Below are positions 55,068 to 64,000 of a DNA stretch of 64,000 bases, piece after piece. Below the pieces are notes generated by a model, which saw only the letters and a list, made by a program, of their open reading frames with translations, did not search any database and was not told the origin of the DNA. A program made the position numbers and the translations under genes. Position 1 is the first letter of the stretch. Every line of letters begins with the position of its first letter. This DNA comes from Salinibacterium sp. NK8237 (GTDB taxonomy: Bacteria > Actinomycetota > Actinomycetes > Actinomycetales > Microbacteriaceae), in the NCBI RefSeq assembly GCF_015864955.1, contig NZ_JADYWE010000001.1, positions 1,178,001-1,242,000 on the forward strand, read 5' to 3'.

Positions 55068-57005
55068 ATGCTTGCTAATCACGCACGACTTATCGACTAC
55101 CTCGCTCATGCCGAGGCATGGGTGACGGCTGCCGAGCTCGCGGACAAGCTCGGAGTGACCACTCGAAGCGTGCGGAGTTATGTCACCGCAGTGAAGTCAT
55201 CCGCACTCCCCCTCGAAGTCATTGAGTCTTCGACCTCGGGGTATCGACTAAACCGCGAGAACTACACCGAATTTCTCAAGGGCGCCTCTAATCGCGAGGC
55301 AGAGCGGCCTCGCGATCGGCAATATCACCTCGTGCGTCGTCTGGGTGATGCCCCCGAAGGTACCGATATCCACGCGCTCGCCGATAGCTTTTTCGTCAGC
55401 GAGTCGACCATCGAAGCCGACCTCCGCAAGGTGAAAGCAGCGGTCGAAGAGTCTGGGTTGAGCCTCGCCCGCCGGGGGCCGCTCGTCATTCTCACGGGGA
55501 CTGAGCCGAACCTTCGTCGGCTGCTGAGCAAGATGTTCCGCCACGAAGAGTCTCAGGGGTTTCTTGAGCTCGAGAGCATCCAACGCGAATTTGAGTCGTC
55601 AGATCTGCGAGCTTTCAAGACATCACTGCTCGAGCTTCTTGATTCCCATGGCTACTTCGTTAATGAGTATGGGATCAATCATGTACTGCTGCATGTAGCG
55701 ATTGCAGCGGACCGGACCCTTCCCCGGGATCCGACTGCCACAGAAGCAGAAGAAGAAGCCACAGCAGCACCAAGCACCGCACCGGCTCCCGAAACGGACT
55801 CTACGGTTTTCTCGGAGGACCTCGCAGCACTCATTACGTCACATTTTGGCGCGGATCTGCGGCTTGAGGACCTCAATGAAATTGAGCTGCTGCTCACGAC
55901 ACGAGTGATCACGCGCGCTAGCGGTCCTGACTCCCCTGCGGATGTCGATCTTGAGGAACTCACCACACGCGTTCGCCGCACCGTGCAGCACGTCGGCGAG
56001 GAGTACCTCATCGACCTCGACGATGACGACTTCATCATGAGGTTGTCATTGCACGTACGAAATCTGATCCTTCGAGCCCAGGACCTCTCGTACTCCCGCA
56101 ACCCCATGACTCGGTCTATCAAGACCACTTATCCCATGATTTACGAGCTTGCCGTGTTCATAGCAGCCGAAGTTCAACGTGATGAGAACATCACGATCCA
56201 CGACGACGAAATCTCCTATATTGCGCTCCACGTTGGATCGCATCTTGAGCGCCAAACGAAACGGGAAGTTCGGCTGACCGCAGCGCTGGTATGCCCCAAC
56301 TACCACGATCTTCATGTCATCTTGAGGGAACGCATCGAAGCGGTGCTGGGCGACGAGCTGCACTTACGAATCGTGATTACCCGCACCGATGTCGATCTCG
56401 CCGAACTCTCGACCGATCTCGTGCTCACGACAATCGATCTGCGCTCATTCGCCGACAACGTCGTGCTGATTCAACCGTTTTTAACCGAAACCGATGTGGA
56501 TGCGATCCGCCGCACTATCAGTCGCGTGCGACGGATACGCCGTCGTCGAGAGCTAACAGACGAGCTGTTGCGGTTCTTTGATCCCGCCCTGTTCTTGCGC
56601 AACTTCACGGCCCCCAGTGAAGAAGCGATGATCGCGGCCCTCGGACATCGGATGATCGACGCTGGAGTCATTGACCACGGCTATATCACCGGTGCCATTG
56701 AACGCGAACGCATGTCATCGACGGCGTTTACCGACACTCTGGCTGTTCCGCACGCGATGACGATGAACGCTCACCGCACCGCGATCAGTATCGTGATCAA
56801 CGAGACGCCAATGCCGTGGGGCGAAAACAAGGTCAACGTCATCGCGCTAATCGCCTTTAGCGCTGCGGGACGCACGACATTCCAGACCGTATTCGACCAG
56901 TTCGTGACAGTGTTTTCCGATCGCGAATACGTGCAGCAACTCGTCAAGAAAGCGGTCGATTTTCCCACGTTTATTGACGAACTCGTTCGCGGAATCGAAA
57001 ACTAG
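55068..57005 (+). CDS. mtlR: MtlR-type PRD domain transcriptional activator
   Basis: A 645-residue BglG/MtlR family regulator. Order: N-terminal helix-turn-helix (AEAWVTAAELADKLGVTTRSV), second HTH, PRD1 (about 200-300), PRD2 (about 305-415, with His in YPMIYELAVF and YIALHVGSH), a GatB-like EIIB domain with LVCPNYHD, and a C-terminal EIIA-Mtl domain with the His in LAVPHAMTM. PTS phosphorylation of these sites tunes activity in characterised MtlR proteins. It is divergent from the mannitol operon, its likely target. An Ala/Glu insert (EAEEEATAAPSTAPAP) interrupts PRD1. Confidence 0.93.
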   Translation: MLANHARLIDYLAHAEAWVTAAELADKLGVTTRSVRSYVTAVKSSALPLEVIESSTSGYRLNRENYTEFLKGASNREAERPRDRQYHLVRRLGDAPEGTDIHALADSFFVSESTIEADLRKVKAAVEESGLSLARRGPLVILTGTEPNLRRLLSKMFRHEESQGFLELESIQREFESSDLRAFKTSLLELLDSHGYFVNEYGINHVLLHVAIAADRTLPRDPTATEAEEEATAAPSTAPAPETDSTVFSEDLAALITSHFGADLRLEDLNEIELLLTTRVITRASGPDSPADVDLEELTTRVRRTVQHVGEEYLIDLDDDDFIMRLSLHVRNLILRAQDLSYSRNPMTRSIKTTYPMIYELAVFIAAEVQRDENITIHDDEISYIALHVGSHLERQTKREVRLTAALVCPNYHDLHVILRERIEAVLGDELHLRIVITRTDVDLAELSTDLVLTTIDLRSFADNVVLIQPFLTETDVDAIRRTISRVRRIRRRRELTDELLRFFDPALFLRNFTAPSEEAMIAALGHRMIDAGVIDHGYITGAIERERMSSTAFTDTLAVPHAMTMNAHRTAISIVINETPMPWGENKVNVIALIAFSAAGRTTFQTVFDQFVTVFSDREYVQQLVKKAVDFPTFIDELVRGIEN

Positions 57006-57073
57006 AAATCCGGTTTGATCCAGAAATACCGCGCAATGGTGAACCTATGCAGAGATAGTTCCACAAATGAAGA

Positions 57074-57093
57074 TGACTGGTGCGTACCAGTCA
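57074..57093. terminator. Hairpin between convergent mtlR and adk
   Basis: TGACTGGT-GCGT-ACCAGTCA: eight perfect pairs with a 4-base loop. It lies between two converging genes and is the only structure in the 110-bp gap. No T run follows on either strand, so terminator function is moderate at best. Confidence 0.45.
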
Positions 57094-57115
57094 GACATCA
57101 CGGGCCTGCAGCGTT

Positions 57116-57715
57116 TTAGCGCGAGCCTGCGTCAGTAGCTGAAATACCCCGGTCGAAAAGAGCTTCGGTGATGCGTGCCGTGACAGCATCAATTTCACCC
57201 AACGCATCGATCGTGACGAGCACGTCGCGGTCAGCGTAGACCTTTACGAGAGGAGCAGTCTGTTCGCTGTATACGTCGAGTCGGTGACGCACTACCTCTT
57301 CGGTGTCGTCGCTGCGCCCCTGCTCGAGAGCGCGCTTGCTCAGGCGACCCACAACAACGTCAGGATCTGCTTCCAACTCAACGACAACGTCTAACGCAGC
57401 ACCGTGGCTCGCCAAAAAGTCGTCAAGTTCACGCACCTGATCGGTCGTACGAGGGTAACCATCAAGCAGGAACCCCTGCTTGGCGTCGTCTTCCTCAAGG
57501 CGATCTCGGATGAGCGCATTCGTGAGCGAGTCAGGAACATTGTCTCCGGCATCCATAAACGCTTTGGCTTTGTTACCAAGCTCGGTGCCATTCTTCACAT
57601 TGCTGCGAAAAATATCACCTGTCGAAATTGCAGGAACGCCATAGATCTGGGAAAGACGGGCGGCCTGAGTGCCTTTTCCAGCACCAGGAGGACCGATCAA
57701 AAGAAGTCGTGTCAA
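57116..57715 (-). CDS. adk: Adenylate kinase
   Basis: Balances AMP, ADP and ATP. 199 residues, a short-LID form without zinc fingers. P-loop GPPGAGKGTQAARL, AMP-binding STGDIFRSN, and GFLLDGYPRTTDQ are all present. It overlaps secY by 4 bp, the standard actinobacterial order. The usual next genes map and infA are displaced by the mannitol locus. Confidence 0.97.
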   Translation of the reverse strand: MTRLLLIGPPGAGKGTQAARLSQIYGVPAISTGDIFRSNVKNGTELGNKAKAFMDAGDNVPDSLTNALIRDRLEEDDAKQGFLLDGYPRTTDQVRELDDFLASHGAALDVVVELEADPDVVVGRLSKRALEQGRSDDTEEVVRHRLDVYSEQTAPLVKVYADRDVLVTIDALGEIDAVTARITEALFDRGISATDAGSR

Positions 57716-59034
57716 CGCAACAAACCTTCGTAATGGCGCTGCTGCAACTGCGAATCAATCTGCTTGACGGTCTCAAGACCGACGCCGACGATAATCAGGA
57801 TGCTAGCTCCGCCGAATGGGAAATTCTGGTTGGCGCCGATTGCCACGAATGCAATCAGCGGGATCATCGCCACGAGGCCAAGATACAACGAGCCAGGTAG
57901 CGTGACGCGAGTCAAAACGTAGTCGAGGTATTCGGCGGTGGGCCGACCGGCCCGGATACCAGGAATGAATCCGCCGTACTTCTTCATGTTGTCAGCAACT
58001 TCTTCAGGGTTGAAGGTAATTGCGACGTAGAAGTAGGTGAAGCCCACGATCAGCAGGAAGTAACCAATCATGTAGATCGGGCTATCTCCGGAGACCAAGT
58101 TGTTCTGAACCCAGACAACCCATGCTGCCGAGGTTTCACCAGCTTGTGGCTGGTTGAACTGTGCGATCAGTGCAGGTAGGTACAGCAGCGATGAAGCGAA
58201 GATCACGGGGATCACGCCAGCCATGTTGACCTTGATCGGAATATAGGTGTTGTTTCCGCCGTACGTACGACGCCCAACCATGCGCTTCGCGTACTGTACG
58301 GGGATTCGTCGCTGCGACTGCTCGACGAATACGACCGCGCCCATGATCAAAACACCCATGAGTAGCACAAGAACGAATGTTTCGATTCCGCTCGCTACGT
58401 AGATGCCCCACAGAGCGCTGGGGAAGGTTGCGGCGATAGAAGTAAAGATCAACAGCGACATACCGTTGCCGATGCCACGCTCGGTGACGAGCTCACCCAT
58501 CCACATGATGAGGCCGGTGCCGGCGGTCATCGTGATGACCATCAGCAAAATTGCGTACCACGCATCATTCGTGATGAGTTGGCTACATTCGGCCACGCCA
58601 GCAGACTGGAACAGTGCTCCACTTCGAGCAACAGTGATCAGCGTCGTGGACTGCAGGATTGCGAGAGCGATGGTGAGGTAACGCGTGTACTGAGTCAGCG
58701 TTGCCTGGCCAGATTGGCCCTCTTTGTGAAGAGTTTCGAAGTGTGGGATGACCACACGAAGTAGTTGCACGATGATCGACGCCGTGATGTACGGCATGAT
58801 TCCGAGTGCAAATACGGAAAGTTGAAGGAGTGCCCCACCACTGAAGAGGTTGATGAGGTCGTACAGTCCGCCACTCGAGGAGTTAAAGGCGAGACAGGCC
58901 TGAACGTTGCCGAAATCGACGAACGGCGCGGGGATGAAAGAGCCAAGTCTAAACAGCGCAATGATGCCTAGCGTGAACCCGATCTTCCTGCGAAGGTCAG
59001 GCGTACGTATGATCCGCGCGACAGCTCTAAACAC
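57712..59034 (-). CDS. secY: Protein translocase subunit SecY
   Basis: Channel subunit of the Sec translocon, 440 residues with ten membrane segments. Markers: DLRRKIGFTLGIIALFRLGSFIPAP at the start, the plug and TM2b region (GGALLQLSVFALGIMPYITASII) and RIPVQYAKRMVGR in the cytosolic loop that contacts SecA and ribosomes. GTG start (59034) with GGAGG four bases upstream. A strong hairpin separates it from rplO. Confidence 0.98.
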   Translation of the reverse strand: MFRAVARIIRTPDLRRKIGFTLGIIALFRLGSFIPAPFVDFGNVQACLAFNSSSGGLYDLINLFSGGALLQLSVFALGIMPYITASIIVQLLRVVIPHFETLHKEGQSGQATLTQYTRYLTIALAILQSTTLITVARSGALFQSAGVAECSQLITNDAWYAILLMVITMTAGTGLIMWMGELVTERGIGNGMSLLIFTSIAATFPSALWGIYVASGIETFVLVLLMGVLIMGAVVFVEQSQRRIPVQYAKRMVGRRTYGGNNTYIPIKVNMAGVIPVIFASSLLYLPALIAQFNQPQAGETSAAWVVWVQNNLVSGDSPIYMIGYFLLIVGFTYFYVAITFNPEEVADNMKKYGGFIPGIRAGRPTAEYLDYVLTRVTLPGSLYLGLVAMIPLIAFVAIGANQNFPFGGASILIIVGVGLETVKQIDSQLQQRHYEGLLR

Positions 59035-59065
59035 AAGGCCTCCGATTTATCTATGTACTACGGGC

Positions 59066-59098
59066 GAGTGGGGAACCCCTATGCGGGGTTCCCCACTC
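59066..59098 (-). terminator. Strong hairpin between rplO and secY
   Basis: GAGTGGGGAACCCC (59066-59079) pairs perfectly over 14 bp with 59085-59098 around a 5-base loop. No T tract follows in the direction of transcription, so attenuation, RNase processing or mRNA stabilisation is more likely than complete termination. Confidence 0.65.
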
Positions 59099-59159
59099 AA
59101 CCTGTCTGCGTTTGTCACCGGTGTGACTAACGCGACACTAACGTTTGTCGTAGTGACAG

Positions 59160-59792
59160 TTACTGGACCGAACCGCCGGCCGCAACGATCTTCTGCTCGG
59201 CAGAGCCGGAGACCTTGTCAACTACAACGTTCAGCTTAACCGTAATATCACCCTGACCAAGAACCTTGACCTTTTCGTTCTTGCGAACCGCGCCCTTCGA
59301 CACGAGGTCAGCAACGGTAACGTCGCCTCCCTTGGGGTAGAGTTCCGCGAGCTTTTCGAGGTTTACAACCTGGTACTCAACACGGAACGGGTTCTTGAAT
59401 CCGCGCAGCTTAGGTGCACGCATCACGAAGTTGATGTTTCCACCTTCGAAACCAACGCGCATGTTGTAACGCGCCTTAGTTCCCTTGGTTCCACGGCCCG
59501 CGGTCTTACCCTTGGAGCCTTCACCACGGCCAACACGCATGCGGTCTTTCTTAGCACCGGTAGCGGGACGGAGGTGGTGCATCTTCAGAACCTGCGGGCG
59601 GCTTGCAACATCATCGCTCGAGGACTTCTTAGCGGTCGATGCCTTAGCAGCGGTCGACTTCGCAGGAGCCTTCGTGGCGGATGCCTTCGCAGCAGGAGCC
59701 TTGTCAGCTGCGGCCTTTGCAGGAGCAGCCTTCTTAGCGGCAGGAGCTTTCGCTGCTGCAGCTTTCGTGGGTGTTTCTTTCTCGTCAGCCAT
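59160..59792 (-). CDS. rplO: 50S ribosomal protein uL15 with Ala/Lys-rich N-terminal extension
   Basis: 210 residues: about 65 N-terminal residues are Ala/Lys/Pro-rich ([20 protein letters not shown] and similar), then normal L15 from [20 protein letters not shown] through [20 protein letters not shown] to GGSVQ. Typical L15 is about 145 residues. The extension resembles histone H1-like tails. It overlaps rpmD by one base. Confidence 0.96.
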   Translation of the reverse strand: MADEKETPTKAAAAKAPAAKKAAPAKAAADKAPAAKASATKAPAKSTAAKASTAKKSSSDDVASRPQVLKMHHLRPATGAKKDRMRVGRGEGSKGKTAGRGTKGTKARYNMRVGFEGGNINFVMRAPKLRGFKNPFRVEYQVVNLEKLAELYPKGGDVTVADLVSKGAVRKNEKVKVLGQGDITVKLNVVVDKVSGSAEQKIVAAGGSVQ

Positions 59793-59977
59793 TAGTCAAT
59801 CTCCTCGACCTTGACAAGGTGAGCGACCGTGTTGACGTAACCACGGTTCTGCGAGTTGTCCTCGCGCACAACCACGGAACCGATGCGCTTGAGCCCTAGG
59901 CTGCGCAAAGTGTCGCGTTGGTTTTGCTTCTCACTAATTTTGGACTTGATCTGGGTTACCTTCAGGCGACCAGCCAT
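59792..59977 (-). CDS. rpmD: 50S ribosomal protein uL30
   Basis: 61 residues ([20 protein letters not shown], then [15 protein letters not shown] and [14 protein letters not shown]). Short, two-layer alpha/beta protein. It shares one base with both rpsE and rplO, implying translational coupling. Confidence 0.97.
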   Translation of the reverse strand: MAGRLKVTQIKSKISEKQNQRDTLRSLGLKRIGSVVVREDNSQNRGYVNTVAHLVKVEEID

Positions 59978-60702
59978 CAGACACCTGCCTTAGCTTCAGC
60001 CTCGGCGCGCAGCAAGCGTGCCGGGATTACGTGTTCTGCATCGAGCCCACGACGAGCGGCAACCGAGCGCGGCTCTTCGAGCTGCTTGAGTGCCTCAACC
60101 GTTGCGTGAACGATGTTGATCGTGTTCGACGAACCGAGCGACTTGCTCAGTACATCGTGGATACCGGCGCACTCGAGAACGGCGCGAACGGGTCCACCAG
60201 CGATAACACCGGTACCAGCGGATGCGGGACGCAGCAGAACTACACCTGCAGCAGCCTCGCCCTGAACCGAGTGAGGGATGGTAGCGCCGACGCGAGGAAC
60301 GCGGAAGAAGTTCTTCTTCGCCTCTTCGACACCCTTGGAGATCGCGAGAGGAACTTCGCGAGCCTTGCCGTAACCGACTCCGACCATTCCGTTGCCGTCA
60401 CCGACGACGACGAGAGCGGTGAAGCTAAAGCGACGACCACCCTTGACGACCTTCGATACACGGTTGATGGTGACGACGCGCTCCAGGAACTGGTTCTTGT
60501 CGTTGTCGCGGCTGTTGTTGCCACCACGTCCACCACGGTCGGGTCCACGCTCGCGGCCGCCACGACGAGCCTCGCGGGGCTCGCTCGTTACGTCGGTCGC
60601 GGGGGCGTCTACGACGACCTCGGGTACGGAGATGGCGCTAGTCGCCTCAGCGGCCACGGCCTGCTCCTTGTTTGTTGTCTTGTTGTCCACGTTGTCGCTC
60701 AC
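59977..60702 (-). CDS. rpsE: 30S ribosomal protein uS5
   Basis: 241 residues. The conserved core begins at [21 protein letters not shown] and includes [12 protein letters not shown] and [17 protein letters not shown]; it helps decoding fidelity and mRNA unwinding. About 70 N-terminal residues are extra: acidic Ala/Val-rich then Arg/Gly-rich ([18 protein letters not shown]), like an RGG RNA-binding tract. It overlaps rplR by 4 bp. Confidence 0.97.
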   Translation of the reverse strand: MSDNVDNKTTNKEQAVAAEATSAISVPEVVVDAPATDVTSEPREARRGGRERGPDRGGRGGNNSRDNDKNQFLERVVTINRVSKVVKGGRRFSFTALVVVGDGNGMVGVGYGKAREVPLAISKGVEEAKKNFFRVPRVGATIPHSVQGEAAAGVVLLRPASAGTGVIAGGPVRAVLECAGIHDVLSKSLGSSNTINIVHATVEALKQLEEPRSVAARRGLDAEHVIPARLLRAEAEAKAGV

Positions 60703-61070
60703 AGGTTCAATCCACCCTCTCGCGCTCCGTCGGCGATTGCTGCAACGCGACCTGCGTAGCGGCTTCCACCACGATCAAATACGACGGCTTCAACACCGGC
60801 GTCCTTGGCGCGCTCGGCAACCAATTCACCGATCTTGCGTGCCTTGGCGGTCTTGTCGCCATCGAACGTACGCATGCTCGACTCCATGGTCGACGCCGAA
60901 GCGACGGTAACGCCCTTGGAGTCATCGACAACCTGGACGAATACGTGACGTGCTGAACGCGTGACCACGAGACGGGGGCGTACTTCAGTGCCCACGACCT
61001 TCTTGCGGAGACGTGCGTGACGACGGCCCTTAGCGGCCGACTTGCTCTTACCTCTGGTTCCGAGAGCCAT
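60699..61070 (-). CDS. rplR: 50S ribosomal protein uL18
   Basis: 123 residues with [40 protein letters not shown] and the ending [26 protein letters not shown]. It binds 5S rRNA with uL5. It follows rplF by 2 bp and overlaps rpsE by 4 bp. Confidence 0.97.
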   Translation of the reverse strand: MALGTRGKSKSAAKGRRHARLRKKVVGTEVRPRLVVTRSARHVFVQVVDDSKGVTVASASTMESSMRTFDGDKTAKARKIGELVAERAKDAGVEAVVFDRGGSRYAGRVAAIADGAREGGLNL

Positions 61071-61072
61071 GT

Positions 61073-61609
61073 CTACTTACCACTCTTTCCGGCCTTGCGA
61101 CGAACAACTTCGCCGGCGTAGCGCACACCCTTGCCCTTGTAGGGCTCTGGCTTGCGCAATTTACGAATGTTGGCTGCTACTTCGCCAACCGCCTGCTTGT
61201 CGATGCCGCTGACAACTAGTTTGTTATTGCCCTCGACCGCGAAGCTGATGCCTGCGGGCGGGTCAACGGTGATCGAGTGCGAGTACCCGAGAGCAAACTC
61301 GATTGAGTTGCCCTTTGCGGTGACACGGTAACCAGTACCAACGACCTCAAGGCCCTTGGTGTAACCGTCGGTAACACCGATGATCTGGTTAGCGATGAGC
61401 GTACGAGTCAAGCCGTGCAGTGAACGCGATTCGCGCTCGTCGTCGGGACGGGTTACGAGAACCTGACCCTCTTCGAGTGCTACAGCGATAGGTGCCTTGA
61501 CGGTGAGCGCGAGCTCACCCTTCGGGCCCTTTACAGTGACGTCTTGGCCGTTGATGGTGAGTGTGACACCAGCGGGGACATCAATAGGAAGTCTTCCGAT
61601 ACGTGACAT
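61073..61609 (-). CDS. rplF: 50S ribosomal protein uL6
   Basis: 178 residues, normal. [19 protein letters not shown] opens the first repeat and the conserved [25 protein letters not shown] closes the second. It contacts the sarcin-ricin loop region. It follows rpsH by 6 bp. Confidence 0.98.
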   Translation of the reverse strand: MSRIGRLPIDVPAGVTLTINGQDVTVKGPKGELALTVKAPIAVALEEGQVLVTRPDDERESRSLHGLTRTLIANQIIGVTDGYTKGLEVVGTGYRVTAKGNSIEFALGYSHSITVDPPAGISFAVEGNNKLVVSGIDKQAVGEVAANIRKLRKPEPYKGKGVRYAGEVVRRKAGKSGK

Positions 61610-61615
61610 TTTGGG

Positions 61616-62014
61616 TTACCACACGTAGGCGAGGACTTCCCCACCTACGCCCTTCTGAGTCGCCTCTTTGTCGGTCAAAAGACCTGAGGAGGTGGACAAA
61701 ATAGCCACACCGAGTCCGCCAAGAACCTTGGGGATTTCGGTCGAGCGAGCGTAGACACGAAGACCAGGCTTCGAGACGCGCTTGATTCCCTTGATGGAAC
61801 GCTCGCGAGTGGGGCTGTACTTGAGTTCGATCGTGAGGGTCTGGCCCACGCGAGCGTCCTCGGTGCTCCAGCTGAGGATGTATCCCTCGGCCTTGAGCAT
61901 TTCAGCCAGGCGCGACTTCAGCTTGCTGTTAGGCATTGAAACGCTGTCGTGGTGCGCCGAATTGGCGTTGCGCAGTCTGGTCAGCATGTCAGCGACCGGA
62001 TCTGTCATTGTCAT
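61616..62014 (-). CDS. rpsH: 30S ribosomal protein uS8
   Basis: 132 residues ([21 protein letters not shown] to [22 protein letters not shown]). It binds 16S rRNA centrally and, in E. coli, represses the spc operon. It lies 73 bp after rplE; the zinc-type rpsN often found at that spot in actinobacteria is absent here and must be elsewhere. Confidence 0.98.
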   Translation of the reverse strand: MTMTDPVADMLTRLRNANSAHHDSVSMPNSKLKSRLAEMLKAEGYILSWSTEDARVGQTLTIELKYSPTRERSIKGIKRVSKPGLRVYARSTEIPKVLGGLGVAILSTSSGLLTDKEATQKGVGGEVLAYVW

Positions 62015-62087
62015 TATGTGTTTCCTGTCTCAACTGGTTTCGGCATCCGTTACACGAATGCCGACCTGGCCGATCGGTGTTACTTGG

Positions 62088-62678
62088 TTAGTTAGATGCG
62101 TTCTCAGCGGAACGGAACGGGAAGCCCAAAGCCTTAAGCAGTGCGCGACCTTCTTCGTTGTTCTTGCCGGTGGTGACGATAGTGATATCGAAACCACGAA
62201 CGCGGTCAATCTTGTCCTGGTCGATCTCGTGGAACATTGACTGTTCCGTGAGACCGAACGTGTAGTTACCGTTGCCATCGAACTGCTTGTCCGACAGACC
62301 GCGGAAGTCACGGATACGCGGAAGCGCCAGCGTGATCAGGCGGTCGAGGAACTCCCAAGCGCGGTCACCACGGAGGGTAACGTGTGCGCCAATGGGCTGT
62401 CCTTCACGAAGCTTGAACTGAGCAATCGACTTGCGAGCGCTAGTTACGTAAGGCTTCTGACCGGTGATCGCGGTGAGGTCTTTGACAGCCCCATCGATGA
62501 TCTTTCCGTCGCGAGCAGCTTCACCGACACCAGTGTTAACGACGACCTTGACGATCCCCGGAATCTGGTGGACGTTGGAAAGTCCAAGGTCCTTCTTGAG
62601 CTGAGCCGCGAGTTCATCGCGGTACTTCTGCTTGAGGCGCGGCTGGATTTTGCCAGCAGCAGGTGCAGTCGTCGTCAT
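62088..62678 (-). CDS. rplE: 50S ribosomal protein uL5
   Basis: 196 residues with [24 protein letters not shown] signatures ([19 protein letters not shown]), [21 protein letters not shown] and [16 protein letters not shown]. It anchors 5S rRNA. It shares one base with rplX. Confidence 0.98.
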   Translation of the reverse strand: MTTTAPAAGKIQPRLKQKYRDELAAQLKKDLGLSNVHQIPGIVKVVVNTGVGEAARDGKIIDGAVKDLTAITGQKPYVTSARKSIAQFKLREGQPIGAHVTLRGDRAWEFLDRLITLALPRIRDFRGLSDKQFDGNGNYTFGLTEQSMFHEIDQDKIDRVRGFDITIVTTGKNNEEGRALLKALGFPFRSAENASN

Positions 62679-63109
62679 TAGTCTGCGTCCTTCTCGGTTG
62701 CCTTCTCGGCATCCTTCTTCGAAGCCTTGGGCTCAGCCTTAGCTGCCTTGGACTTCTTGGTCTCTACGCGGCGCGACTTCTTGAAGAAGCGCTCGCGCGT
62801 GGTCTTGCCACGGTCATCGGTGCCGACAGTGAAGCCAACACGAGCCGGGAGCTTGGTCTCGGGGTCAACGAGGGCGACGTTCGACACGTGAATCGGTGCC
62901 TCCATCGTCTCGATGCCACCGGTCTTGGTTCCACGCTGAGTCTGGCCAACCTTGACGTGCTTGGTGACGAAGTTGACACCCTCCACGACAATGCGGTCTT
63001 TTCCAGCGATAACACTGATAACGCGACCCTGCTTGCCGCGGCTTCCGCCACGCTCTTCGGTCGGGCCGCTGATGACCTGTACGAGGTCACCCTTGCGAAT
63101 CTTTGCCAT
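62678..63109 (-). CDS. rplX: 50S ribosomal protein uL24 with charged tail
   Basis: 143 residues. The KOW-domain core ([41 protein letters not shown]) extends to about residue 105. It is followed by a Lys/Ala/Glu tail ([20 protein letters not shown]) absent from short L24 proteins. It initiates large-subunit assembly. It lies 2 bp after rplN. Confidence 0.97.
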   Translation of the reverse strand: MAKIRKGDLVQVISGPTEERGGSRGKQGRVISVIAGKDRIVVEGVNFVTKHVKVGQTQRGTKTGGIETMEAPIHVSNVALVDPETKLPARVGFTVGTDDRGKTTRERFFKKSRRVETKKSKAAKAEPKASKKDAEKATEKDAD

Positions 63110-63111
63110 AT

Positions 63112-63483
63112 CTACAGCACCTCCGGTGCGAGCGAGATGATCTTCATGAACTTCTTGTCACGAAGTTCGCGGCCAACCGGCCCGAAAATGCGGGTACCAC
63201 GGGGGTCTCCGCCATCGGACTTGAGGATTACAGCCGCGTTCTCATCGAACTTGATGTATGAGCCGTCTGGACGACGAGTCTGCTTGATGACGCGAACGAT
63301 GACGGCCTTGACGACCTCACCCTTCTTGACGTTGCCGCCAGGAATAGCGTCTTTGACGGTTGCCACGATGACATCGCCGAGACCTGCGTAACGACGGCCT
63401 GAGCCACCGAGAACGCGAATCGTGAGGAGCTCCTTGGCGCCGGTGTTATCGGCAACCTTTACTCGGGATTCCTGCTGAAGCAT
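63112..63483 (-). CDS. rplN: 50S ribosomal protein uL14
   Basis: 123 residues, complete ([60 protein letters not shown]). It forms intersubunit bridges. It shares one base with rpsQ. Confidence 0.98.
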   Translation of the reverse strand: MLQQESRVKVADNTGAKELLTIRVLGGSGRRYAGLGDVIVATVKDAIPGGNVKKGEVVKAVIVRVIKQTRRPDGSYIKFDENAAVILKSDGGDPRGTRIFGPVGRELRDKKFMKIISLAPEVL

Positions 63484-63782
63484 TACTTAGCCTTTTCGAG
63501 GATCTCGACCAGACGCCAGCGCTTCGTGGCGCTGAGCGGACGGGTCTCGCTGATAAGTACGGAGTCACCGACGCCGGCCGTGTTGGCCTCGTCGTGAACC
63601 TTCACCTTGGAGTTACGGCGAACAACCTTGCCGTACAACGGGTGCTTTACGCGGTCTTCGACGATGACAACGATGGTCTTATCCATCTTGTCGCTCGTAA
63701 CCAGTCCGCGACGGGTCTTACGGTACCCACGAGCGACCTCGGCGGTCGTCTCCGCGGTCTTCTTGTCTTCAACCTTGGCCAT
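63483..63782 (-). CDS. rpsQ: 30S ribosomal protein uS17
   Basis: 99 residues: an N-terminal stretch of about 18 residues, then the OB core [41 protein letters not shown] and [16 protein letters not shown]. It follows rpmC by 2 bp. Confidence 0.98.
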   Translation of the reverse strand: MAKVEDKKTAETTAEVARGYRKTRRGLVTSDKMDKTIVVIVEDRVKHPLYGKVVRRNSKVKVHDEANTAGVGDSVLISETRPLSATKRWRLVEILEKAK

Positions 63783-63784
63783 GA

Positions 63785-64000
63785 CTACGCCTCCTTCGTC
63801 TCGTCAGTGGCGTCTGCTGCGGTCTCAGCCGCGGCGTCTGCCTTCTTGGTGCTGCGCTTCTTGGTCTCCTTGGCGGGAGCCTCGACAGCAGCGGGGGTTG
63901 CACGGATGCCCAGCTCGCGCTCACGGATAACCGTGTAGATGCGGGAGATGTCGCGCTTTACAGCGCGGATACGTCCGTGGCTTTCCAGTTGACCAGTTGC
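63785..64000 (-). CDS. rpmC: 50S ribosomal protein uL29, 5' end outside window, with Ala/Lys tail
   Basis: The last 71 codons are present. [20 protein letters not shown] and [12 protein letters not shown] are the conserved second half of L29; the first part lies past the right edge. The stop is followed 2 bp later by rpsQ. After the core come about 38 extra residues ([20 protein letters not shown], then acidic), a tail like those on L17 and L24. Confidence 0.93.
   Translation of the reverse strand, partial: ATGQLESHGRIRAVKRDISRIYTVIRERELGIRATPAAVEAPAKETKKRSTKKADAAAETAADATDETKEA

Noticed and set aside
54801..55109. Minus-strand frame spanning the mtl divergent promoter
   Set aside because: Overlaps the orphan EIIB gene, the TATAAT box and the mtlR start; no similarity.

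Overview
The window reads as a chromosomal segment of a high-G+C Gram-positive bacterium (Actinomycetota), most likely Microbacteriaceae (Salinibacterium-like). The clues are a GuaB3 paralogue beside GuaB, DUF3817 and SURF1 next to guaA, a groES preceded by CIRCE operators with no groEL beside it, frequent GTG starts, Ala/Lys-rich tails on several ribosomal proteins, and the order glmM-rpsI-rplM / truA-rplQ-rpoA-rpsK-rpsM-rpmJ-infA / adk-secY-rplO-rpmD-rpsE and onwards. The genus-level guess comes from gene content only. I saw no rRNA, tRNA, insertion sequence, prophage or CRISPR array.

Layout. 1-4.6 kb: the 5' part of a UvrD/PcrA helicase gene, a glycerophosphodiester phosphodiesterase, two small membrane-protein genes and a Bax inhibitor-1 family protein. 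4.6-14.5 kb: purine-nucleotide region (guaA, DUF3817, SURF1, glpD, guaB3, then guaB), split by a TetR/ABC-2 exporter unit. 14.6-23.3 kb: a branched-chain amino-acid type (Liv) ABC transporter with an unusual permease fusion, followed by three paralogous substrate-binding lipoprotein genes on the other strand. 23.3-27.4 kb: RarD permease, groES with HrcA/CIRCE control, a methyltransferase and two DUF4190 membrane proteins. 27.4-37 kb: cell-wall precursor and translation housekeeping genes (glmS-acpS-alr-tsaE-tsaB-rimI-tsaD, coaA, glmM, rpsI, rplM). 37.1-46.8 kb: a sugar utilisation cassette (LacI regulator, sugar ABC importer, divergent RpiB-like isomerase, cysteine-less amidotransferase-like protein, RhaB-type kinase, class II aldolase). 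46.8-51.1 kb: truA and the alpha operon. 51.1-57.1 kb: a complete mannitol PTS locus with its own HPr, an orphan EIIB and an MtlR activator. 57.1-64 kb: adk, secY and the spc-type ribosomal protein operon, running off the right edge inside rpmC.

Overall this is a conserved housekeeping backbone into which two carbohydrate cassettes (sugar ABC between truA and rplM; mannitol PTS between infA and adk) appear to have been inserted without breaking operons. The most unusual items are the LivH permease carrying a secreted beta-sandwich-like N-terminal domain, a Liv binding-protein paralogue whose cysteine pair has moved, an RpiB-family isomerase that has lost its ring-opening and phosphate-binding side chains while keeping its catalytic cysteine, and a sugar pathway with no recognisable aldose isomerase unless that RpiB variant supplies it.
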